Position numbers and translations under genes: made by a program. Shown here one piece after another: positions 1 to 5,676 of a stretch of 6,093 nt of DNA (position 1 is its first letter; each line of letters starts with the position of its first letter). The notes under the pieces were generated by a model, which was given only the letters and a program-made list of their open reading frames with translations, did no database searches and had not been told where the DNA came from. Source of the DNA: Alphaproteobacteria bacterium (lineage in GTDB: Bacteria > Pseudomonadota > Alphaproteobacteria > Sphingomonadales > Emcibacteraceae); the NCBI GenBank assembly GCA_013152615.1, contig JAADGA010000104.1:1-6093 (forward strand). Reading direction: 5' to 3'.

Positions 1-1041
1 AATCGAATTGCCGGACGGAGTGAAATAATAGGCCGTGGTCAGGCGCATGGCACCATTGGCCCCAAGCGGAATAATAGTCTGAACAGACCCCTTGCCAAAG
101 GACTGGGTGCCGACAATGATTGCCCGGCGATTATCCTGTAGCGCCCCGGCAACAATTTCAGAAGCCGACGCCGAGCCACCATTGATCAGGACAATCAGCG
201 GTTTGCCGTTAATCGAATCACCCTTTCGGGCAGGAAACCGCTGAATATGCTTGTCATCTCTGGTCCGGGTCGAAACCACCTCCCCACGGTCGAGGAAATT
301 ACCGGCGACAGCAATCGACTGGGTGAGCAGGCCGCCGGGATTATTGCGCAGGTCAAGCACCACCCCCTGAAGCTTGCTGCCCAGTTGCTTTTTGATCTTG
401 ACGAGAGCCGCCAGAAGTCCGCTTTCGGTTTTCTCGGTAAAAGAGGAAATACGGATATAACCAACATCGCCTTCGAGGTGGGAGCGTACGGATTTAAGGG
501 TGATGGTGGACCGGGTCAGGGTAAATTTAAGCGGTTGCTTTACCCCCTTGCGAATGATGGTCAGGACGATATTGGTGCCAATCGCCCCCTTCATTTTTGC
601 CACGGCCTCGGTCAGGGTCAGGCCCATGACCCGTTCACCGTCAAGTTTGATAATATAATCCCCGGGGCGGATACCGGCGCGCGATGCCGGGGTATCATCA
701 ATCGGAGAGACGACACGAACAACCCCCTTGTCAAGGGTAACCTCCATGCCAAGGCCGCCATATTCGCCTCTGGTCTGGACCTTCATTTCGTCGAAACCCT
801 TCGGGGTCATATAGCTGGAATGAGGATCAAGCGAGCTTAACATGCCATTGATCGCGGCTTCAATCAGCTTCTTGTCCGAAACCTTGCGCACATATTGCGA
901 GCGGATCTTTTCAAAAACATCGCCAAACAGATTAAGCTGTTTGTAGGTATCTGAATCCTTCGCCAGTACCGGGGTGATCCCAAAGGGGGCGATCGTAATT
1001 ATCGCCAGTAAAATAATTACGCTTACAGTATATTTTTTCAT
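1..1041 (-). CDS. ctpA: Carboxy-terminal processing protease CtpA, S41 family (5' part; 3' end outside window)
   Basis: This is a periplasmic serine protease of the tail-specific (S41) family, which cuts protein substrates near the C-terminus. The 347 visible codons run off the window without a stop. The ATG start is followed by K2-K3, a hydrophobic stretch and VLA at 25-27, a clear Sec signal peptide with cleavage probably after A27. A PDZ domain lies at about residues 93-175 (GGLGMEV at 95-101). The protease core follows, with DLRNNPGG at 230-237 and GGSASASE at 288-295. The S41 Ser/Lys dyad is seen as S292 and K317 (in FGKGSVQ), with the 25-residue spacing found in E. coli Prc. The gene starts 5 bases after the envC stop. 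A GAAAGG lies 13 bases before the ATG, far for a ribosome binding site, so coupling to envC translation is likely. Family assignment is secure; the substrates are unknown. Confidence 0.96.
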   Translation of the reverse strand, partial: MKKYTVSVIILLAIITIAPFGITPVLAKDSDTYKQLNLFGDVFEKIRSQYVRKVSDKKLIEAAINGMLSSLDPHSSYMTPKGFDEMKVQTRGEYGGLGMEVTLDKGVVRVVSPIDDTPASRAGIRPGDYIIKLDGERVMGLTLTEAVAKMKGAIGTNIVLTIIRKGVKQPLKFTLTRSTITLKSVRSHLEGDVGYIRISSFTEKTESGLLAALVKIKKQLGSKLQGVVLDLRNNPGGLLTQSIAVAGNFLDRGEVVSTRTRDDKHIQRFPARKGDSINGKPLIVLINGGSASASEIVAGALQDNRRAIIVGTQSFGKGSVQTIIPLGANGAMRLTTAYYFTPSGNSI

Positions 1042-1046
1042 CTGTT

Positions 1047-2429
1047 TTAAAGTACCTTTCTGTCAGCTGCCATAATCCACGGCAACGGATTAATGGGTTT
1101 TCCCATCCGTCTTAATTCCACATAGAGAGTTTGCCCGCTATTGGTCCCGACGGTTAATTTTCTGTTCGCCCCGGTCGATTTTGCGGAAGCGGCGGCCATC
1201 TGCCCGACCGGTTCACCCTTGAGCACCCACTGGCCGACTTCCGCATCAAGACGGGTCATGCCCGCCAGCAGGGTATGATATTCCGGCCCATGGGAGATAA
1301 TCAACAACAGGCCATAGGAGCGGAATCTTCCGGCAAAGACAATCCGGCCCTCATAAGGGGAAACCACGGTGGCTTGTGGCAGGGTATGGATGGTAATGCC
1401 TTCGGACATCTGGCCTTCCGCGGTTCTGGTGCCAAATCTCTGGGCTATTCTACCCCGGGCTGGCAGCGGCATGCTGCCTTTGCTGATGCGAAAATCACTG
1501 CCCCGCTGCCGCAGTGACCCCAGCCGTCGGCGATCCGAAGTGCCAAGGCTGGCCTGCTGACGGCTGTTGTCAATGCCGCCGGCACGACCGGGTTTCGCCA
1601 TCAACCGCCGGGCGGCCTCACGGGCAGCGCGTTCAATCGCTCTTGCCTTGTTTTCCCTGTCAATTCTGGCAATCAGATCCTGTAGATTTTTGGCCTTGGC
1701 GGCAAATTGTTTTAATTTCCGGCGTTGTTCCCGGGTTGCCTGATGCAGCGCCCGCTGTTTCAGGCGGCGGGCGTCCAGCAACTGATTCATTGTGATCTGT
1801 TTTGCGGTCAAGGCGGCCAGCAGGTTTTTCAACTGTTGCCGGTCCTGAATTATTTTCTGCCGGACAAGGCCGAGTGCGGTGATATCCTGACGGATGATCC
1901 CCGCCCGCTTTTTCAGCTCCGGCTGTAATGTTTTCAACAGGCTGGCACTGCGCAGGCTGTTGATTGCCGTGGCCGGGCGAAAGGTGACAAGCTCTGCCGG
2001 CTGCTGGCTCAACCGTTGCATCGCGGCCAGGGTTCTTGCCATCTCCCCATAGCGCGACTTCAGGGTCGTCTCCAGATTTTTTTTCTGATTATCCAGCCTG
2101 TCAAGGCGGGTTTCTTTTAAATAGACCGCCTGCTCGGCCTGCTGAATCTTCCGCGCGGCCACCACCAGATTCTGACGCAGGCCGGTAATCTTCTGCCCAA
2201 GGGTGCGGGCCGCCTGCTCATATTTGCGGGCGCGGCCTCTGGTGGTGGTGATTTTATGCTGTATATCTTTCAGCATTTTACTATTCGGAGCCGTCTGAAT
2301 ATTCGGGATCTTCTGAATATTCGGGGCCGCCTGAATATCCGGCGACATCACAAAAAAGGCAGCGATAACCGCAACCATGACCCCGTATCGGGAAAACAGA
2401 TGATGGTGACGATCCTCAGACAGTGGCAC
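1047..2429 (-). CDS. envC: EnvC-type murein hydrolase activator with degenerate LytM (M23) domain
   Basis: This 460-residue protein is a periplasmic coiled-coil plus LytM protein, a family that activates peptidoglycan amidases at the division site rather than cutting murein itself. The proposed start is a GTG that overlaps the gpmI end by 14 bases. It gives a signal peptide with basic residues (R7, R14), a hydrophobic core at about 17-28 and cleavage near A34/A35. Starting at the later ATG (residue 18) would lose the basic N-region. Residues 36-51 hold a PNIQ-type six-residue repeat. Residues from about 52 to 275 are rich in K, R, Q, E and L, as in long coiled coils. The LytM domain spans about 320-452. 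The metal-binding residues of active M23 peptidases are missing: the HxH position reads LYVE (435-438), which supports a regulatory, non-catalytic role. The C-terminal INPLPW (446-451) is typical of the family. The symbol follows function; the amidase partner is not in the window. Confidence 0.9.
   Translation of the reverse strand: MPLSEDRHHHLFSRYGVMVAVIAAFFVMSPDIQAAPNIQKIPNIQTAPNSKMLKDIQHKITTTRGRARKYEQAARTLGQKITGLRQNLVVAARKIQQAEQAVYLKETRLDRLDNQKKNLETTLKSRYGEMARTLAAMQRLSQQPAELVTFRPATAINSLRSASLLKTLQPELKKRAGIIRQDITALGLVRQKIIQDRQQLKNLLAALTAKQITMNQLLDARRLKQRALHQATREQRRKLKQFAAKAKNLQDLIARIDRENKARAIERAAREAARRLMAKPGRAGGIDNSRQQASLGTSDRRRLGSLRQRGSDFRISKGSMPLPARGRIAQRFGTRTAEGQMSEGITIHTLPQATVVSPYEGRIVFAGRFRSYGLLLIISHGPEYHTLLAGMTRLDAEVGQWVLKGEPVGQMAAASAKSTGANRKLTVGTNSGQTLYVELRRMGKPINPLPWIMAADRKVL
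2276..2347 (-). repeat. 18-bp tandem repeat inside the N-terminus of the envC-like gene
   Basis: Three close copies of an 18-base unit (plus strand: tctgaatattcgggatct and variants) begin at 2294, 2312 and 2330. A fourth, more decayed copy at 2276-2293 matches the middle copy at 14 of 18 positions by eye. Because 18 is a multiple of three, the array stays in frame and encodes the hexapeptide series PNIQKI, PNIQTA, PNSKML directly after the predicted signal peptidase site. It looks like slippage-generated expansion in a tolerant linker. Confidence 0.8.
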
Positions 2430-4089
2430 GGTCTCCGGCTATGGTGTTTTTCTGATCTGCGGTGATTTTCTGATCTGCGGCGTTTTTCTGATCTGCGGCG
2501 ATTTTCAGCAGGGAATGACCGGTCATGGCCCGGGGCTGTTCCAGACCCATCAGGCTCAGGATCGTCGGGGCGATATCAGCCAGACGGCCATTTTCGAGCA
2601 TAAAGCGATCCCCGTCATTGAGCAAACCCGCCGCCGCATCACCATTTACCAGAATGAACGGCACCAGATTGGTGGTGTGGGCGGTGTGGGGCTGGCCACT
2701 CTTCTGGTCTTTCATCAATTCAATATTGCCGTGATCGGCGCTGATCAATAGGGTACCTTTGGCCTGCTTAACCGCATCGCGGACACGGCCCAGGCTGTCA
2801 TCAACGGTTTCAACCGCAATTTTTGCTGCCGCCAATATACCGGTATGGCCAACCATATCCGGATTGGCGAAATTAACAATAATCAGATCATATTTGCCGG
2901 AAATAATCGCCTCGGTCAAACGGTCCGTAACCTCAGGCGCCGACATTTGCGGCTGCAGATCATAGGTCGCTACATCCGGCGACGGGATCAGAATACGTTC
3001 TTCGCCGTCATAGGCAGCCTCACTGCCGCCATTAAAGAAAAAGGTGACATGGGCATATTTTTCGGTTTCGGCAATCCGCAGCTGGGTCAGGCCGTTCCGG
3101 GCCACAACCTCCCCGAGGGTATCAATAATTTCCTCTGACGGGAACAGGGTCGTCATAAATTCGCCGAGCGCCGCCGAATAGTCGCTCATGCCCAGCCGAC
3201 TGCAGAAATCGACCTGTCGATGGCGGCTAAAGCCGTTAAAATCCGGGTCAAGCAACGCCAGCAGAATCTCCCGCGCCCGGTCGGCCCGGAAATTAGCCAT
3301 CAGGACAGCGTCCCCGTCTTTCATCCCCTGATAGGGGCCGATGATGGCTGGCAGCATAAATTCATCGGTAATGTCGGCGGCATAGCTGGCCCGAAGCGCC
3401 GCCAGCGCACTGGGGGCGGGCGCACCAACCGCATCCATCATGGCGTTATAGGCTTTTTCCACCCGCTGCCAGCGCTGGTCCCGGTCCATGGCATAATAGC
3501 GCCCGGTCACGGTGGCAATTTTCACCCGGTCAAAAGAGGCGGTATCGGCTTCAAATTTTTCGATAAATTCACCGGCACTGCTTGGCGGTACATCGCGGCC
3601 ATCGAGAAAAGCGTGGACGGCAACCGGAATTCCGGCAGCGGATAATATCGCGGCGAGGGCCACCATATGATGCTGATGACTATGGACCCCGCCCGGCGAT
3701 AGCAGCCCCATCAGATGACAGGTGCCGCCGGTCGATTTCAAGTGAGCAATCGCGGATTTTAACGCCGCGATTGCTGCCAACTGATCATCGGCAATGGCCT
3801 TGTCGATACGCGGTAAATCCTGAAATACCACCCGGCCCGCCCCGATATTGGTATGGCCGACCTCGGAATTGCCCATCTGCCCGTCCGGCAGGCCAACCGC
3901 CACCCCGGAGGTTTCGAGGCTGGCCACCGGACAGGTCCGGATAAAGCCATCATAATTGGGGGTATGGCCAAGCGCAATGGCGTTATCCCGGGACTGACGG
4001 CGGTTACCCCAACCGTCAAGGATACACAGAACAACCGGTTTGGTCGGATTTATCGGTAAAAGTGTCATCGGGCTTATGTGAAAATCCAT
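2416..4089 (-). CDS. gpmI: 2,3-bisphosphoglycerate-independent phosphoglycerate mutase
   Basis: This cytosolic glycolytic and gluconeogenic enzyme interconverts 3- and 2-phosphoglycerate through a phosphoserine intermediate, using two divalent metals (Mn in well-studied members). Family signatures are in order: LDGWG with D25, the nucleophile S75 in GQMGNSEVGH, SPGGVHSH at 131-138, LDGRDVPP at 162-169, GRYYAMDRD at 196-204, NFRADRARE at 266-274, D411 and H415 in NPDMVGHTG, D452-H453 in SADHGN, and H471 in HTAHT. All expected metal ligands are present, so the enzyme should be active. At 557 residues it is longer than the usual 505-515. The excess is a tail after about residue 528 made of AADQK(N/I) repeats, plus a slightly long N-terminus. 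Met8 is a possible alternative start; neither ATG has a good ribosome binding site. The gene follows rlmH after a 68-base gap and overlaps envC. Confidence 0.97.
   Translation of the reverse strand: MDFHISPMTLLPINPTKPVVLCILDGWGNRRQSRDNAIALGHTPNYDGFIRTCPVASLETSGVAVGLPDGQMGNSEVGHTNIGAGRVVFQDLPRIDKAIADDQLAAIAALKSAIAHLKSTGGTCHLMGLLSPGGVHSHQHHMVALAAILSAAGIPVAVHAFLDGRDVPPSSAGEFIEKFEADTASFDRVKIATVTGRYYAMDRDQRWQRVEKAYNAMMDAVGAPAPSALAALRASYAADITDEFMLPAIIGPYQGMKDGDAVLMANFRADRAREILLALLDPDFNGFSRHRQVDFCSRLGMSDYSAALGEFMTTLFPSEEIIDTLGEVVARNGLTQLRIAETEKYAHVTFFFNGGSEAAYDGEERILIPSPDVATYDLQPQMSAPEVTDRLTEAIISGKYDLIIVNFANPDMVGHTGILAAAKIAVETVDDSLGRVRDAVKQAKGTLLISADHGNIELMKDQKSGQPHTAHTTNLVPFILVNGDAAAGLLNDGDRFMLENGRLADIAPTILSLMGLEQPRAMTGHSLLKIAADQKNAADQKITADQKNTIAGDRATV
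2448..2501 (-). repeat. 18-bp tandem repeat in the 3' end of gpmI
   Basis: Three near-identical 18-base units (plus strand: ttttctgatctgcggtga and variants) start at 2448, 2466 and 2484 and differ only in the last three bases. They encode the repeated hexapeptides AADQKN, AADQKI and TADQKN at about residues 531-548 of GpmI, beyond the conserved enzyme fold. The unit is unrelated in sequence to the 18-bp array at 2276-2347 in the next gene. Confidence 0.88.
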
Positions 4090-4157
4090 TTTTAGAAGCT
4101 TGTCGGGCCTATTGTATAATGTTTATCCTGTAATAAGTAGGCTAATCCGGGCTAAAA
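4090..4157. other. Intergenic gap between rlmH and gpmI
   Basis: This 68-base, AT-richer stretch is the only non-coding gap of more than a few bases in the window. On the minus strand it has a TACAAT (plus-strand attgta at 4111-4116) resembling a -10 box about 20 bases before the gpmI ATG, but no convincing -35 at the proper distance. A GCCTA/TAGGC pair could form a weak long-looped stem. I see no terminator with a T-run and no clear ribosome binding site for gpmI. Confidence 0.6.
4111..4116 (-). promoter_or_regulatory. Possible -10 element before gpmI
   Basis: Read on the minus strand this is TACAAT, five of six matches to the sigma-70 -10 consensus, within the gap before gpmI. The six bases 17 upstream (TACTTA) do not resemble a -35 element. 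It is offered only as a candidate internal promoter that would let gpmI, envC and ctpA be transcribed apart from the upstream genes. Confidence 0.2.
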
Positions 4158-4634
4158 TCAATCTTTATGATAGGGATGCCCCGATAAAATGCAGGACGCG
4201 CGGTAGAGCTGTTCCATCAGCATAACCCGTGCCAGCATATGGGGCCAGGTCATATCACTTAAAGACAATAGAAAATCTGCCCGCTTGCTGACCCGCGGGT
4301 CACAGCCCCCGGCCCCGCCAATAATAAAAACCAGATTGGCGATGCCGTTGTCCCGATGATTCCGGATCAGGTCGGCAAAGCGGCGGCTGCCGACGGATTT
4401 TCCCCGTTCATCAAGGATAATGACATAGGCTGCGCCCGAATCGATATTCGACAGGGCTTTCAGGATCAGATCGCCTTCACGCAGCTTGCGCTCACTCCCC
4501 CTGATCGGACGTTTTTCCTCAACCTCGACAACGGTGACCGGCCACGGACAGCGCTTGAGATAGGCCGCCATCTGCTGACTTTCCGGCCCGGTTTTCATCC
4601 GGCCGACGGCAATGATGTTAATCCGGAATGTCAA
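4158..4634 (-). CDS. rlmH: 23S rRNA (pseudouridine(1915)-N(3))-methyltransferase RlmH
   Basis: RlmH is a SPOUT-fold enzyme that uses S-adenosylmethionine to methylate pseudouridine 1915 in helix 69 of 23S rRNA, on the assembled 70S ribosome. The chosen start is TTG at 4634, which gives 158 residues, matching the family's 155-160, and begins with [17 protein letters not shown], aligned to the usual 'M-x-(I/L)-x-x-(I/V)-AVG' opening. The frame is open further upstream (ATG at 4667 would give 169 residues, GTG-type starts more), but those add non-family sequence. Motifs are LDERGK at 74-79, the cofactor-site loop IGGAGGCDP at 105-113, and the C-terminal HPYHKD at 153-158 with the trefoil knot region before it. 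The start lies 17 bases inside the rsfS end, which suggests coupling. Neighbouring rsfS also acts on the ribosome. Confidence 0.94.
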   Translation of the reverse strand: MTFRINIIAVGRMKTGPESQQMAAYLKRCPWPVTVVEVEEKRPIRGSERKLREGDLILKALSNIDSGAAYVIILDERGKSVGSRRFADLIRNHRDNGIANLVFIIGGAGGCDPRVSKRADFLLSLSDMTWPHMLARVMLMEQLYRASCILSGHPYHKD

Positions 4635-5049
4635 CTGACCCAGGCATTCTGTCAGGGGTAAAGTCATCGGGGGCGATATCCATTGTCCACATTTTCTCCA
4701 GGTTATAGAAGCTGCGCACCTCTGGCCGGAAAATATGCACAATCACGTCACCGGCATCAATCAACACCCAATCGGATTTTTCAAGGCCCTCGACCTTGCA
4801 GAGTCCGTGACCGGCGTGTTTTATTCTTGTGACCAGATGATCGGCTATTGCCGCGACCTGGCGGGTGGAATGGCCAGAAGCAATCACCATCGAATCGGCG
4901 ATGCTGGATTTTCCCTTCAAATCTATGAAAATAATTTCTTCGGCTTTGTCGTCTTCAAGAGAGTTGAGAATAAGCTCCTGAAGCGCGTTCCTACCGGGGG
5001 GGTCCAGCGAAGATGATGTGTTATCTTCGGACATATGATTATTAGGCAA
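4618..5049 (-). CDS. rsfS: Ribosomal silencing factor RsfS, probably also translated from its own internal start
   Basis: RsfS (formerly YbeB, DUF143, Iojap family) binds ribosomal protein L14 (uL14) and blocks joining of the 30S and 50S subunits when nutrients are scarce. Core motifs are seen in [16 protein letters not shown], then [19 protein letters not shown], then [14 protein letters not shown] and [14 protein letters not shown] near the C-terminus. A TTG at 5049, preceded at five bases by AAGAGG, would give a separate 143-residue protein; an ATG at 5034 gives 138. Both lengths suit the family. This start lies in frame inside the nadD reading frame, so the protein may exist alone, as a C-terminal domain of the fusion, or both. 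The 3' end overlaps rlmH by 17 bases. The C-terminal tail after EKMW, about 20 residues rich in D and P, is not part of the conserved fold. Confidence 0.88.
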   Translation of the reverse strand: MPNNHMSEDNTSSSLDPPGRNALQELILNSLEDDKAEEIIFIDLKGKSSIADSMVIASGHSTRQVAAIADHLVTRIKHAGHGLCKVEGLEKSDWVLIDAGDVIVHIFRPEVRSFYNLEKMWTMDIAPDDFTPDRMPGSVDIPD

Positions 5050-5676
5050 TGTAACCTCTTGGTTATTAAAGTTTTTTCGTCTTATCTTGGTTGATGACAA
5101 CGGGCTGTAGACATCACGGATGACGGTCCACGCCGGGGCGGTCATTGAGCCGAGTGCTGCCGCCCTGTCCTCGGGAATTCTACTGTCCCGAAAATATTGT
5201 GCCGCGGTACTCATCTCAATAGCCGCAGAATAACCCGGACGATCGAAAATCGCAAATACTACCGTGTGCGCAATTTTCTTCCAGTCTTTCCACTGCGAAA
5301 ACTGGGCCAGATTATCAGCCCCCATCAGCCAGACAAAGCGGCTATCCGGCAACCGGGTGACCAGCCGGTCAAGCATATCGACGCTATAGCGGGTACCGAG
5401 CTGCCTTTCCAGATCAGTGACATATATACGCGGGTCGGTGGCCCGCCTGCGGGCGCCGTTCAGACGGTCGTCGAACGGGGCCATATCAGCGGCGGATTTG
5501 AGCGGATTCTGCGGCGAGACCAGCCACCAGACCGCATCCAGACCGAGCCGTTTCAGGGCGGCATCCGTTATCGCCACATGAGTGTCATGAACCGGATTAA
5601 ACGAGCCGCCGAGCAAACCAATTGTCTTGCCCGCCCAGTCGCCCTGCGGAAAAATATTATGGTCTGGTCTGGCCAT
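4618..5676 (-). CDS. nadD: NadD-RsfS in one open frame: nicotinate-nucleotide adenylyltransferase joined to ribosomal silencing factor
   Basis: A single open frame of 352 residues joins two normally separate proteins. Residues 1 to about 202 are NadD, which transfers AMP from ATP to nicotinate mononucleotide in NAD synthesis. Seen are GLLGGSFNP at 20-28, HDTH at 30-33 (normally HxGH), VSPQNPLK at 53-60, RYSVDML at 96-102, GADNLAQF at 119-126 and SSTKIR at 194-199. Residues from about 215 are RsfS (see separate entry). Between them lies an asparagine-rich linker and no stop codon. A normal NadD would end close to residue 203. The ATG at 5676 overlaps the proA end by 20 bases; a weak AAAG lies upstream. 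The frame stays open upstream to 5934, but that part is a shadow of proA. The join could be a real bifunctional protein, a frameshift or slippage-controlled product, or a one-base error in an A6 run at 5072-5077. Both domain assignments are secure; the fused state is uncertain. Confidence 0.85.
   Translation of the reverse strand: MARPDHNIFPQGDWAGKTIGLLGGSFNPVHDTHVAITDAALKRLGLDAVWWLVSPQNPLKSAADMAPFDDRLNGARRRATDPRIYVTDLERQLGTRYSVDMLDRLVTRLPDSRFVWLMGADNLAQFSQWKDWKKIAHTVVFAIFDRPGYSAAIEMSTAAQYFRDSRIPEDRAAALGSMTAPAWTVIRDVYSPLSSTKIRRKNFNNQEVTLPNNHMSEDNTSSSLDPPGRNALQELILNSLEDDKAEEIIFIDLKGKSSIADSMVIASGHSTRQVAAIADHLVTRIKHAGHGLCKVEGLEKSDWVLIDAGDVIVHIFRPEVRSFYNLEKMWTMDIAPDDFTPDRMPGSVDIPD
5052..5065 (-). 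promoter_or_regulatory. Small hairpin holding part of the rsfS ribosome binding site
   Basis: On the minus strand TAACC (5065-5061) pairs perfectly with GGTTA (5056-5052) around an AAGA loop. The GG of the AAGAGG ribosome binding site is in the stem and the AAGA in the loop. The stem begins 5 bases after the A AAA AAC heptamer. With five pairs, three of them A-T, it is weak and may be chance. Confidence 0.3.
5055..5060 (-). promoter_or_regulatory. Strong internal ribosome binding site for rsfS
   Basis: The minus strand reads AAGAGG TTACA TTG: a good Shine-Dalgarno match with a 5-base spacer to an in-frame TTG at 5049-5047. It is the clearest ribosome binding site I can see in the window and decides the rsfS start. 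Its presence within a frame that continues from nadD suggests the two genes were, or still are, translated separately. Confidence 0.7.
5066..5077 (-). other. A AAA AAC slippery heptamer followed by a -1-frame TAA
   Basis: In the nadD frame the codons read CGA AAA AAC, placing the heptamer A AAA AAC (5077-5071) exactly in the X XXY YYZ register used for -1 ribosomal frameshifting. After a -1 shift the next codons are CTT and TAA (5068-5066), so translation would end at once and release a NadD of about 203 residues. One extra A in the run would have the same effect. The sequence is certain; its activity is not shown. Confidence 0.45.

Noticed and set aside
247..840. Open frame of 197 codons on the plus strand
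   Set aside because: It lies wholly antisense to ctpA, whose PDZ and catalytic motifs prove the minus strand; the predicted product has no recognisable family features.
2276..2501. Possible CRISPR-like or mobile-element repeats near the gpmI/envC junction
   Set aside because: The units are contiguous, 18 bp, without spacers, and in frame with coding sequence, so they are coding tandem repeats.
3220..3645. Plus-strand frame of 141 codons inside gpmI
   Set aside because: Antisense shadow of a well-conserved gpmI region; no ribosome binding site or domain pattern.
4112..4125. Perfect TATAAT on the plus strand in the rlmH/gpmI gap
   Set aside because: No -35 at a workable distance (a TTGTCG lies only about 9 bases upstream) and no plus-strand gene downstream.
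4635..4742. Longer 194-residue start for rlmH
   Set aside because: RlmH proteins are 155-160 residues and begin at the position of the TTG at 4634; the extra codons overlap rsfS in another frame.
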